Below, piece after piece: positions 24,990 to 33,517 of a stretch of 64,000 nt of DNA. Within the stretch, counting starts at the first letter, position 1; each line of letters opens with the position of its first letter. The DNA is taken from NCBI RefSeq assembly GCF_028736215.1, contig NZ_CP117883.1:5952001-6016000 (forward strand), written 5' to 3'. Under the pieces are notes generated by a model. It was not told where the DNA came from and did no database searches. It saw only the letters and a program-made list of their open reading frames with translations. This DNA comes from Mucilaginibacter sp. KACC 22773 (GTDB taxonomy: Bacteria; Bacteroidota; Bacteroidia; Sphingobacteriales; Sphingobacteriaceae). A program made the translations under genes and the position numbers.

Positions 24990-25778
24990 ATGAATTGCAT
25001 TATTGTTTCAGAAAACAGCAGGGAGAGGAAGTCGCTCGAATTGTTAATTGAAGAAAGGCCGGGTTTCAAATTACTCACGGCCCTTTGTAGCGTTAAGGAA
25101 GCAGTCGCTTTTATGAAATGCGTGGTCGTGGACTTGCTTATATTAGACAAGAAAAGTCCGGGAACCGCAGACCTTGTACTCGCCGATTCCATTCCTGCAG
25201 GTACCTTAATCATCTGTACCGGCACATTGAACAGCTACAGCGAACATGCTAAGTTGAGACAGTTAATATCCTTTCCGGAAAAATTCCGAGGAATATATTA
25301 TCGAAAGTGCATGGATAAGGGCTTACCTGATCATATGGCAAATGACAGTCAGGGCGTATTAAGAATAGACCTGGCAGGAGAAGATTTTTTTTATGCGTTG
25401 AGAGACATTAGTTACCTAAAGATTTTTTTCAAGGATATCACCTACATTGAACAGGTGGGCAGTTCCGCAGTCTTACACCTGGAAAACGAAAAGCTGATAA
25501 CCAATATGAATCTCAGCCATATCCAAACCTTTCTTCCGGCAAAATTCCAAAAGATAAGCCCTACACATATTATCAATATCGACCATACTATCCTGTTCGA
25601 TCATCAAACACTATATGTTGGGCAGCAGAAGATCAGGATCAAAGGGTTGACAACACATTCATGTGATCCGGGCACATCCGAAAAACCGTCATGTAAAACC
25701 TGTCATCGCCAATGCCACAATTTTTCAAGTCCGGTAGGGTTGAAGGAAAATCACCATGTTTCTTTGTTGAATAAATAA
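24990..25778 (+). CDS. LytTR regulator with degenerate receiver and Cys-rich tail
   Basis: A 262-residue paralogue of the regulator at 2324-3046. The receiver-like part (about 1-115) has lost the acidic pair (Ser7-Glu8 instead of Asp-Asp) and the conserved Lys (LISFP instead of LIKP), although an Asp remains in LILDKKSPG. Normal phosphorylation is therefore doubtful. A LytTR domain follows (about 130-222). After it comes a 38-residue tail with cysteines at 225, 235, 238 and 242 and histidines at 239 and 243 (CKTCHRQCH), which could bind a metal, Fe-S cluster or haem. It precedes the TonB receptor operon and is likely a ligand- or redox-responsive regulator. Confidence 0.87.
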   Translation: MNCIIVSENSRERKSLELLIEERPGFKLLTALCSVKEAVAFMKCVVVDLLILDKKSPGTADLVLADSIPAGTLIICTGTLNSYSEHAKLRQLISFPEKFRGIYYRKCMDKGLPDHMANDSQGVLRIDLAGEDFFYALRDISYLKIFFKDITYIEQVGSSAVLHLENEKLITNMNLSHIQTFLPAKFQKISPTHIINIDHTILFDHQTLYVGQQKIRIKGLTTHSCDPGTSEKPSCKTCHRQCHNFSSPVGLKENHHVSLLNK

Positions 25779-25813
25779 ATATTGAATTAGATTTTTAGGG
25801 GCCAAATACCTGC

Positions 25814-25880
25814 TTTGCTATAATTAACACTTGGTTTGGTATAATAACTCCTGTGCAACTTTCCACTACTGATAGATTTG
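25814..25880 (+). promoter_or_regulatory. LytTR-type operator (two repeats) and -7 box for the TonB receptor operon
   Basis: TTTGCTATA (25814-25822) and TTTGGTATA (25835-25843) are 21 bp apart; the second ends 30 bp before a perfect -7 box TAGATTTG (25873-25880). The receptor ATG is at 25902. This is the cleanest example of the arrangement. Confidence 0.8.
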
Positions 25881-25901
25881 AGCTTCACTATTTAACAAGC
25901 G

Positions 25902-28217
25902 ATGCGAAAATCAATACACATACTCATTTTTCTACTTTCGGTGCTTGCCGCGCAGGCGCAAAAAAAAGTCACGATCAGCGGAACGATCACTTCGGGCGAA
26001 AAAGCCGAAGGTGTCGAATCTGCCACAGTAATGGCGGGTAACATTGGTGCGGTGTCTAACCGCAACGGTTACTATTCCATCAGCTTACCGAAAGGCAACT
26101 TTCAAATACGGTTCAGTGCTGTTGGCTTGCAATCCACATCCGTTCAGGTTTCCCTAAAAGCAGATACGGTAATAAACGTCGGTCTGCCCGCAGATGATAA
26201 GAAACTGGACGAAGTAACCATATTCGCTAATTCGAACAGGCGAAGCCTTGAAAACCCGCAGATGGGTGTCGAAAAACTTTCGGTTAAGCAAATGAACAAG
26301 ATACCGGTGTTTATGGGTGAGCGGGACGTTTTAAAAACCATTCAGCTTCTTCCAGGTATCAAATCCGCGGGCGACGGGAACAGTGGCCTGTATGTCCGAG
26401 GCGGTGCAGCTGATCAAAACCTGATCCTGTTAGATGATGCCCCTATTTATAATGCCTCCCATGTGTTCGGGTTCTTTTCCACTTTTAATTCCGATGCGAT
26501 CAAAGATCTTGCCGTATACAAGGGAGGAATGCCGGCACAATACGGGGGCAGGTTGTCATCTGTTATTGATGTAAAAATGAACGATGGAGACAACCAGGAC
26601 TTTCATGTTGCCGGTGGGATCGGCCTCATCTCTTCCCGGCTTAATGTGGAGGGCCCGATACAAAAAGGAAAGTCATCCTTCCTGATCTCAGGGCGGCGTA
26701 CTTATGTCGATGCTTTTTTAAGGCTGTCAGGAGATTCAACCATTAACCGCAATACCATTTACTTCTATGATATCAATGCAAAGATCACCTATGATCTGGG
26801 CAAAAAAGATAAGCTGTACTTTTCATTGTATAACGGGTCTGACAGATTAGGTATTACCAATAACTTTTTAGTGAACTGGGGTAATACGGCATCCACACTG
26901 CGCTGGAGTCATTCTTATAACAACAGACTGTTTGCCAATACTTCACTGATCTACAGCAATTATGACTATAACATCCAGGTACAGCAGGGTGTAAATGATG
27001 TTAACCTGTTCTCGCAGATTCGTGACTTCAACATTAAACATGAACTACAATGGTATTTATATCCTGATCACGAGCTGCGCATAGGTGTAAATGCGATCCA
27101 CCATACAGTCAGGCCCGGAGAGGTAACGGCCTCGGACAGGTCAAGCTACAACAATACTATCCTGCAAAGAAGATATTCCTGGGAGAACGCGGCTTATATT
27201 GCTGACACCTGGAAAATATCGCCCAAGTTCAACATTAACTATGGCGCGAGGCTAACGGCTTTTAGTATTTTGGGTGCCGGTGATTTCTTCAATATCGATC
27301 CGGATGGCCGGGTGACGGACACCCTTAGCTACCGTTCCGGCCAGGTGGTAAAAACCTATTTGAATCTTGAGCCACGCGCGGCCGCAAGTTGCCAGTTGAA
27401 CGGGCAATCTTCGGTAAAACTTTCTTACGCCCGTAATGTGCAGAATCTGCATTTGATCTCTAATTCTACGACGGCGACACCTACAGACAAATGGATAGCA
27501 AGTACGAATATTGTCAAGCCCGAAATTGCCGATCAATTCTCGCTAGGGTACTACCGCGACCTTTCAGCCGGAAAATATGAATTGACCGTAGAGACCTATT
27601 ATAAGAATATGCAAAACCAGATCGACTATCGTGACGGCGCAGATGTACTTAACGGACAAAATAACATTGAATCGCAACTGCTTTTCGGTAAAGGGCGCGC
27701 CTATGGATTGGAAATGCAGCTTAAAAAGCAAACCGGGCCAATTACCGGATGGATAAGCTATACTTTGTCCAAGACGGAAAAGCAGATCATTGGTATCAAT
27801 AATAATCAATGGTATGATGCCCGCCAGGACAGAACGCATGAAATAGCTGTAGTAGGCATGTACCAGATCTCGCCTAAATGGGAGCTTTCTGCCAGCTGGA
27901 CCTATTATACCGGTAATGCAGTTTCCTTTCCAAGCGGAAAATACACGGTCAATGACCGGGTGTACTTTTATTATACAGAGCGGAATGGCTACCGCATGCC
28001 GGCCTATCACCGGCTTGACATAGGGGCCACCAAAAAGCTGAAACAAACCAAGAAGTACTCATCGGAACTTACGCTGAGCCTGTACAACGCTTACGGCCGG
28101 GAAAACCCATATACCATAGAGTTTGAAACGGCGGACAATGATCCGAACCGAACGGTTGTAAATCAAACCACCCTGTTCCGTTTCGTCCCGTCCATAGCCT
28201 ACAATTTTAAATTTTAA
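25902..28217 (+). CDS. TonB-dependent outer-membrane receptor with carboxypeptidase-like domain
   Basis: A 771-residue outer-membrane receptor. A signal peptide (to about AAQAQ, residue 19) is followed by a CarboxypepD_reg-like domain (about 22-105), a plug domain with GDGNSGLYVRGGAADQNLILLD and a C-terminal beta-barrel ending in FVPSIAYNFKF. It imports a ligand across the outer membrane with TonB energy. It lacks the STN domain found in SusC proteins and is paired with a DUF4249 lipoprotein 3 bp downstream. The LytTR promoter ahead of it places it in the regulon; the ligand is unknown. Confidence 0.94.
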   Translation: MRKSIHILIFLLSVLAAQAQKKVTISGTITSGEKAEGVESATVMAGNIGAVSNRNGYYSISLPKGNFQIRFSAVGLQSTSVQVSLKADTVINVGLPADDKKLDEVTIFANSNRRSLENPQMGVEKLSVKQMNKIPVFMGERDVLKTIQLLPGIKSAGDGNSGLYVRGGAADQNLILLDDAPIYNASHVFGFFSTFNSDAIKDLAVYKGGMPAQYGGRLSSVIDVKMNDGDNQDFHVAGGIGLISSRLNVEGPIQKGKSSFLISGRRTYVDAFLRLSGDSTINRNTIYFYDINAKITYDLGKKDKLYFSLYNGSDRLGITNNFLVNWGNTASTLRWSHSYNNRLFANTSLIYSNYDYNIQVQQGVNDVNLFSQIRDFNIKHELQWYLYPDHELRIGVNAIHHTVRPGEVTASDRSSYNNTILQRRYSWENAAYIADTWKISPKFNINYGARLTAFSILGAGDFFNIDPDGRVTDTLSYRSGQVVKTYLNLEPRAAASCQLNGQSSVKLSYARNVQNLHLISNSTTATPTDKWIASTNIVKPEIADQFSLGYYRDLSAGKYELTVETYYKNMQNQIDYRDGADVLNGQNNIESQLLFGKGRAYGLEMQLKKQTGPITGWISYTLSKTEKQIIGINNNQWYDARQDRTHEIAVVGMYQISPKWELSASWTYYTGNAVSFPSGKYTVNDRVYFYYTERNGYRMPAYHRLDIGATKKLKQTKKYSSELTLSLYNAYGRENPYTIEFETADNDPNRTVVNQTTLFRFVPSIAYNFKF

Positions 28218-28220
28218 CAC

Positions 28221-29021
28221 ATGAAAAAGTACATCTATATAGCAATTGCCGGCATCCTGTTATTATTCAGCGCCTGTGAAAAAGAGATCCAGCTCGACCT
28301 GAATTCGGCCAATACCAAATATGTGATCGAAGGCATGGTAACAGATCAGCCCGGCCCGGCCGTAGTCGTGATCACGCAGACCAAAGATTTCAGTTCTGAC
28401 AATAATTTCCCCGGAGTTGGCGGAGCTGCCGTGACCATTAGTGACAATAACGGTCCTGAGATAACACTCAATGAAATCACGGCGGGTCATTATGAAAGTT
28501 CAGCGGTCACCGGGGTGCCTGGTCATTCCTATGCCTTAAAAGTAGTCGTAAGCGGGCAGACCTTTACAGCGATTTCCTCGATACCGGCAATCGTCAAATT
28601 TGACAGCCTTTATGTTTCCAGTGAGGTGCTGATGGGTGATGACCGCAAGGTGGCAAACGTTATGTATAAAGATCCACCGGAAAGAGGCAATTCGTTTCAC
28701 TATATCCAATATGTTAATAACCGGCGTACACGTTCGCTCTTTGCGGAGAATGATAACCTGACCAACGGTCGCAATGTAACCACCCAGCTCCGGGTTTACG
28801 GCGATGAAGGTGAAGATCATCCCATCGTAACCGGTGATTCCATCAGGGTGGAAATGCAGGGAATAGATCCTGGTGTCTACCTGTACTGGTTCAGCCTGCA
28901 GTCGGCATCCGGAAGGAGTAATGATGGCGCGCCGGCTAACCCGGTCACCAACATTAAAGGCGGGGCACTTGGCTATTTTAGTGCCCATAACGTCCAGGTT
29001 AAAACGGTAACAGTCCCTTAA
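28221..29021 (+). CDS. DUF4249 lipoprotein, partner of the TonB receptor
   Basis: A 266-residue surface or periplasmic lipoprotein. The lipobox is LLLFSAC (Cys19). The mature part has the DUF4249 features: KYVIEGMVTDQPGPAVVVITQT near the start, a carboxypeptidase-like strand pattern and a late YWFSLQSASGRSNDGAPANPVTNIKGG segment with GALGYFSA. In Bacteroidota these proteins usually follow a TonB receptor and are thought to help bind the ligand. It is 3 bp after the receptor and 11 bp before the second LytS kinase. Confidence 0.9.
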   Translation: MKKYIYIAIAGILLLFSACEKEIQLDLNSANTKYVIEGMVTDQPGPAVVVITQTKDFSSDNNFPGVGGAAVTISDNNGPEITLNEITAGHYESSAVTGVPGHSYALKVVVSGQTFTAISSIPAIVKFDSLYVSSEVLMGDDRKVANVMYKDPPERGNSFHYIQYVNNRRTRSLFAENDNLTNGRNVTTQLRVYGDEGEDHPIVTGDSIRVEMQGIDPGVYLYWFSLQSASGRSNDGAPANPVTNIKGGALGYFSAHNVQVKTVTVP

Positions 29022-29032
29022 ATAGGTATACG

Positions 29033-30085
29033 ATGAATGCGCTTATGACAACAGATTCGCTCAGCGATTTCTTTCTCCGATTTTTCACGAACCATAAGTT
29101 CAGGATCATCCGCCATTCGATCCTGATCCTATTACTAATTGCGAGCACCTGGAAGAATACGATCCCGGGGCCGATCAATGCAGTCGTTCATATAATACTG
29201 GCACTGCTGATCTTATCGCTGTTTTATTTTAACATGTATTATCTGGTCCCGACGTATCTTTTTAAGGACCGTTTTCTTAACTACTGTTTTCATATTGCTG
29301 CGATCATCAGCATCATTGTGATCTTGCTGGGTTTATTAAAATATATATGGGCGGTAGAACTCAATGAACCGCAACGCAGCGAAATGCAGGAATTGAACTT
29401 ATTCAGTGTTGCATTTGTAGTCATTATGCTGATCGCGTCTTCTGCCACCATTAAATTATTTCAACGGCTTATTGTGGATTCACGACGCATCAATGAGTTG
29501 GAATCGATCACTGCAAAGGCCGAACTGGAGCAATTGAAAAACCAGATCACCCCGCATTTTTTATTCAATATGCTGAATAATGCCAACGTGCTGACCAAAC
29601 GTGATCCGGAGAAGGCTTCGCAGGTGCTCATGAAATTAGGAGATCTGCTTCGCTACCAGTTATATGATAGTACGAGAGGATCCGTATTATTAACCGCCGA
29701 CATTCATTTTTTAGAGGACTTTCTTAATTTGGAAAAGATCAGGCGCGACAATTTCCAAAGTATAATATCCAAGAACGGTGATTTAAGCGGTATTCAAATA
29801 GCGCCATTATTGTTCATTATCTTCGTTGAAAATGCCGTTAAACATAACATGGATGCAGAAGGAAGATCCTACGTACACTTATTTTTTACGGTGCATGAAC
29901 ACGAGTTACATTTCAAATGCGTGAATTCGAAACCTGTATCAAATAATTCACGCCCTAAACCGGGCGGACTGGGTCTGGTTAATATAGAGCGAAGGCTTCA
30001 ATTGCTGTATCCCGAAAAACATAAATTAAACGTCATAGAAGACGTGGATTCATTCACTATTTACCTGACGATCAAATTGAATTAA
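29033..30085 (+). CDS. LytS/YehU-type sensor histidine kinase, second copy
   Basis: A 350-residue paralogue of the kinase at 1275-2327 with the same length and layout. About four membrane segments fill residues 25-150. The phospho-acceptor region is LKNQITPHFLFNMLNN (His in TPHFLFN; the usual NPHF has Thr here), the N-box is FVENAVKH (about 262-269) and the glycine box is GGLGLVNIERRL. It is co-transcribed with the TonB receptor and DUF4249 gene. No intact response regulator is adjacent: the regulator at 24990 has a degenerate receiver, so this kinase may instead act on the regulator at 2324. Confidence 0.92.
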   Translation: MNALMTTDSLSDFFLRFFTNHKFRIIRHSILILLLIASTWKNTIPGPINAVVHIILALLILSLFYFNMYYLVPTYLFKDRFLNYCFHIAAIISIIVILLGLLKYIWAVELNEPQRSEMQELNLFSVAFVVIMLIASSATIKLFQRLIVDSRRINELESITAKAELEQLKNQITPHFLFNMLNNANVLTKRDPEKASQVLMKLGDLLRYQLYDSTRGSVLLTADIHFLEDFLNLEKIRRDNFQSIISKNGDLSGIQIAPLLFIIFVENAVKHNMDAEGRSYVHLFFTVHEHELHFKCVNSKPVSNNSRPKPGGLGLVNIERRLQLLYPEKHKLNVIEDVDSFTIYLTIKLN

Positions 30086-30110
30086 TTATCAGGTTACTCA
30101 AATCAGAAAA

Positions 30111-31214
30111 ATGACAACCAAGCGTATTAAATATTTTGCGAGCCTCCTTTTGCTAACATTGGTGGCGGGAGCTGGATGCAGGTTGGTCAAGTCGATTGGT
30201 AAAAACCCGGACGGCGATTTGCTGACCCGGTTAGAGGCGCTGCCAAATTATAAAAACGGACAATTTCAAAACCTCGCTAATGAGCGCACCGATTCGGTAA
30301 ATGCAAAGCGAAACAATAATTTTTTTTCAAAGTTCAATCGCCCATCGACGGTCAAACCTTCCTTGTCACTACCGTGGGTAAAAACAGATCTGAAAGCATT
30401 GTCCGGCAAACGGCCCACTGTTGTTTGGTTCGGGCATTCTTCACTACTCATCAAAACACCGCAGGGGAATATACTGATCGATCCTATTTTTAGTGGGCAT
30501 GCCGGACCCATACCGTTTCTTGTAAAAGCGTTTGACGGCAGCGATCATTATAAGGCCAGGGATATGCCACCGATTGATGTGCTGATCATTTCGCACGACC
30601 ATTACGACCACCTGGATTATCCAACCGTGAGAAAACTGAGAAAAAGCATTAAGATGGTGGTGGTACCGATGGGTGTCGGTTCTCACTTTGTTTATTGGGG
30701 TTTCGACCCTAAAAAGATCATTGAATTAAATTGGAATCAGTCGGTTGAACTGCCTGGTGGCCTCCAGATCACCGCTACACCCGCCCGCCATAGAAGCAAC
30801 CGCACATTTACTCAAAATAAAACCCTTTGGGCATCTTATGTGATACAGTCGGGCGATCAAAAGTTATTTTATAGTGGGGATAGCGGCTATGGCCCGCATT
30901 TTAAAGAAATTGGCGAGCGCTATGGCCCATTTGATCTGGCCATGCTGGAATGCGGTCAATATAGTACCAACTGGCCATACACCCATATGATGCCAGGCCA
31001 AACCGCTCAGGCCGCGGCTGATCTGCGAGCCCGCACGATGCAGCCGGTGCATTGGGCAAAGTTTGCAGAGAGCGGACACCCATGGAACGAACCGGTCAAC
31101 TTGTTGCTGCCCGCCGCAAAAAAATTAGGTATCGAAGTCAGCATACCGCTTATTGGACAACCCTATTCGTTGGGTGACCCACCGAAGGAAAAGGTGTGGT
31201 GGGCATTTAAGTGA
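30111..31214 (+). CDS. MBL-fold metallohydrolase lipoprotein (NAPE-PLD/UlaG-like)
   Basis: A 367-residue metallo-beta-lactamase-fold hydrolase. The N-terminus has a lipobox-like LVAGAGC (Cys23). The metal motif HDHYDHLD is at about residues 163-170, with further His and Asp ligands in TPARHRSNRT, YSGDSGYGPHF and PVHWAKF. The closest recognisable relatives are N-acyl-phosphatidylethanolamine phospholipase D-like and UlaG-like proteins; the substrate is unknown. It is 25 bp after the kinase gene and may share the TonB operon promoter. Confidence 0.88.
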   Translation: MTTKRIKYFASLLLLTLVAGAGCRLVKSIGKNPDGDLLTRLEALPNYKNGQFQNLANERTDSVNAKRNNNFFSKFNRPSTVKPSLSLPWVKTDLKALSGKRPTVVWFGHSSLLIKTPQGNILIDPIFSGHAGPIPFLVKAFDGSDHYKARDMPPIDVLIISHDHYDHLDYPTVRKLRKSIKMVVVPMGVGSHFVYWGFDPKKIIELNWNQSVELPGGLQITATPARHRSNRTFTQNKTLWASYVIQSGDQKLFYSGDSGYGPHFKEIGERYGPFDLAMLECGQYSTNWPYTHMMPGQTAQAAADLRARTMQPVHWAKFAESGHPWNEPVNLLLPAAKKLGIEVSIPLIGQPYSLGDPPKEKVWWAFK

Positions 31215-31241
31215 TGAGATGACAGCTGATTACTGTGGAGA

Positions 31242-31652
31242 TTAACGGTTTAAAACAAACCGGTCCGGACCTGCTTCATAGGTAGCCAGTTTGCGGTCAA
31301 CCAATCGCTGCCATACTGCCCGGCCTGCCGGCCACAAAGCTCCGCCGGAATCTGAAATAATGATTTTGTCGGGATAGACCCGTTGTGCCTCCTGGATCAA
31401 AGCTTCCGGAAGTCCTTTGCCTTGAAATAGTAACTGTTGGGTAGAATGGTCCTGCGTGTCGAACATGTCGGTCACTTTCATGTAGCGTTCTTCAAACGGA
31501 GCCACTTTAAAATCGAACCAGTTATTATCCTTTTGGTTAATGAACCGGGTTTTAAAACAGACCTTGGCTACACCATGAGAGGGCTGATTTTTCAACTCGT
31601 ACTTAAAGTAGTACGGCTTTCCATCTTTGCCAATAGTTTTGATGAAACCCAT
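31242..31652 (-). CDS. hypothetical protein, 136 aa
   Basis: A complete soluble protein with no recognised family. It begins with an MGFIKTIGKDGKPYYFKYE strand pattern and ends with a basic, aromatic segment (AGRAVWQRLVDRKLATYEAGPDRFVLNR). No signal peptide, membrane helix or known motif is visible. It converges on the MBL gene. Genes of this size next to the 119-aa gene on the same strand suggest accessory DNA. Confidence 0.6.
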   Translation of the reverse strand: MGFIKTIGKDGKPYYFKYELKNQPSHGVAKVCFKTRFINQKDNNWFDFKVAPFEERYMKVTDMFDTQDHSTQQLLFQGKGLPEALIQEAQRVYPDKIIISDSGGALWPAGRAVWQRLVDRKLATYEAGPDRFVLNR

Positions 31653-31760
31653 CCCACAATATACGCATTTTCCTTTGTGCTTTCACCTCATTCACAGCAA
31701 TTTCACATCAGCATTAAATCACCGTAAAACAGCCCCGGCTGTGCGGGGCCGCCGGTATTT

Positions 31761-32120
31761 TTAATAGCTATAGCTGCTGCTCACCATTTCCTGGTGCTTT
31801 TTGCTAAGTTCAGCGTAGCTCATGCCTTTACTGTTCGCGATGACCACAAATGATTTGATAACGGTCTCCCTCGTTTTCCAGTTGAAATAATAGACCAACG
31901 TTTCGCCCTGAAATGTGACGCTGATGGGGATAGGCAGGCGGTTGCGGTGCGCTTCGGCTAAGATCGCCATCCGCTGGCAAACGGAATGATATGCCTTTTC
32001 GTTGTCCCTGACCAATTTCAATTGCATTGCCAGTTTTTCCAACTGGCAGCGGCGCAGATCAAGTACAGGTTTGAGTTTACTTCTTTTAGGCTTAACAAGC
32101 TTTTTTTGAAGGTCATTCAT
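31761..32120 (-). CDS. hypothetical protein, 119 aa
   Basis: A basic soluble protein of unknown family. The N-terminal half is helical and rich in Lys and Arg, the C-terminal half contains VTFQGETLVYYFNWKTRETVIKSF-type strands and it ends SSSYSY. A broken paralogue is readable at 52037-52330 on the minus strand, which shows that the family exists in more than one copy and that this one is intact. Confidence 0.7.
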   Translation of the reverse strand: MNDLQKKLVKPKRSKLKPVLDLRRCQLEKLAMQLKLVRDNEKAYHSVCQRMAILAEAHRNRLPIPISVTFQGETLVYYFNWKTRETVIKSFVVIANSKGMSYAELSKKHQEMVSSSYSY

Positions 32121-32288
32121 CAGTTGCCATTCCGCGTAATCAGGACAACGTTCTGAACTTCTTGCAAGGCAAAAAGCTGGTTTTGTTTAAAAACCTGTGA
32201 TATCCGAGGTGTATATATACAGATCAAGGTCGGGATCAGCGATAAAAATGTAAACAACGCCTTCCTATCATATTGCCGAATATAGAAT

Positions 32289-32372
32289 TTAAGGCTCAAA
32301 ATCCAGATCAGCGTAGTGGGCTATCAATACCTTAGACTTTTGCAGATTATCCAATAACGTTTTTGATTCCAT
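32289..32372 (-). CDS. possible tiny ORF, 27 aa
   Basis: An ATG frame of 27 codons with a mixed hydrophobic centre and acidic end (SKVLIAHYADLDFEP). It lies alone in a 290-bp gap. It reads like coding sequence rather than random DNA but may be the relic of a longer gene. No homologue recognised. Confidence 0.2.
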   Translation of the reverse strand: MESKTLLDNLQKSKVLIAHYADLDFEP

Positions 32373-32410
32373 TGGTTATAGTTTATAAATCTAAGTAAAC
32401 AATGCTGTTA

Positions 32411-32968
32411 CTAATTTGCTCCAGTTTTTAATTTTTGGTAATCATACGCATTATCAGGATCTAACTGTGCTAACTCATCATAGTATTGATTGGCGAGCTC
32501 CTTATAGTAGTCATGCTTTTTTTTCCGTTCAGCTAATTGCTTGTCGTTAAAACGCCATGTTTCGATCGGGGCGTACCTGGAGACTAATTCATTGCAAATC
32601 TGAGCTCTTAATACCTTTAAACTAACGCTCTGCATTTTTAAGCTATCCGCTCTGTCCACCATTTTCCTGGCTAATAAAAGTCTGTTGATCGCCTGATTGG
32701 TTTCTAAATCCGGGTTCAAAACAAAGCTGTTATACTGTACATAGAACAAAGCCCGATAGAATAAACTGGTAGTATCGTTCTTATTGGCTTTTAGTTTTCT
32801 GTCCAGACTATCAATAAAGGGTGCATACTTGCTTTCATTCCTTTCCAGGGATGAATTACCCACGAAAATTATACCGCTTACCACCTTGACTGGCGGCTGC
32901 GCCTGTGTGGTGTGCATCAAAAAAAACATGGTAATTGTTAATAAGCAGCAGTTGGCGAACGTTTTCAT
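32411..32968 (-). CDS. secreted hypothetical protein, 185 aa
   Basis: An exported protein with a signal peptide ending near TTQAQ (about residue 23). The mature part is helical, with repeated Leu/Ala and Asp/Lys patterns and a tetratricopeptide-like feel (YRALFYVQYNSF, INRLLLARKMVDRADSL), but no clear TPR motif. It may be a periplasmic scaffold. Function is unknown. It is separated from its neighbours by gaps of about 130-290 bp. Confidence 0.65.
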   Translation of the reverse strand: MKTFANCCLLTITMFFLMHTTQAQPPVKVVSGIIFVGNSSLERNESKYAPFIDSLDRKLKANKNDTTSLFYRALFYVQYNSFVLNPDLETNQAINRLLLARKMVDRADSLKMQSVSLKVLRAQICNELVSRYAPIETWRFNDKQLAERKKKHDYYKELANQYYDELAQLDPDNAYDYQKLKTGAN

Positions 32969-33094
32969 AATAGCCTTTCAAAGGTGCAGGGAAAATAAAC
33001 AACGTGGTACATTACAAATTAAAGTGCATTTTTTATTCAAAGTGGTGAGATAGCAGATAAAATCAAACTGACATCTTCCCGGTGTAATCAACCA

Positions 33095-33355
33095 CTATGT
33101 TTCACTTTCATTCTGACCTGATATTTCGGCCTTCCGATAAATACAATCCACGAAGGCCTTCAATTGCTCAGGAAAGCCGGTGGTGTCCTGCCCGTTTAAT
33201 TTGCAGAGATCAATTCCCTTTCCTTCCAGGCTCTTACCAAACCATTCGTCCAGATCAAGTTTAAACTGCTCAAACGGAACACGGGAAAAGTGTTCCATAA
33301 TTCCCGAAAGCGAACTGAAATCAGGTTGTTTATTTTGAGGACATTTTTTCGCCAT
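33095..33355 (-). CDS. hypothetical protein, 86 aa
   Basis: A small acidic protein with no signal peptide. It has a Cys near the start (AKKCPQNK), one in DLCKLNG and one in FVDCIY, and a predicted helical middle (FEQFKLDLDEWFGKSL). Family not recognised. It is divergent from the XRE regulator at 33518, which may control it through the inverted repeat at 33486-33507. Confidence 0.55.
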   Translation of the reverse strand: MAKKCPQNKQPDFSSLSGIMEHFSRVPFEQFKLDLDEWFGKSLEGKGIDLCKLNGQDTTGFPEQLKAFVDCIYRKAEISGQNESET

Positions 33356-33485
33356 GCCATATCAATTAAGATGCTAAGTGATGCTGTTAAACTAAATTAA
33401 CTAATTTCGATTTTCTAAACAAGTATATTGAATTTCTACCCAAATTCAAATAAATTGTTTCTTTAACTATTACAGATGTACATTA

Positions 33486-33507
33486 ATTCTAAATATATGT
33501 TTAGAAT
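33486..33507. promoter_or_regulatory. palindromic operator before the XRE gene
   Basis: ATTCTAAA (33486-33493) and TTTAGAAT (33500-33507) form a perfect 8-bp inverted repeat with a 6-bp spacer. It ends 10 bp before the XRE start codon, a typical place for autoregulation by a dimeric HTH protein. Confidence 0.5.
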
Positions 33508-33517
33508 TTGACAATTA

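Noticed and set aside
25692..25718. CxxCH in the LytTR tail read as a cytochrome c site
   Set aside because: The protein has a DNA-binding domain and no export signal, so covalent haem attachment in the periplasm is unlikely; metal or thiol sensing is preferred.
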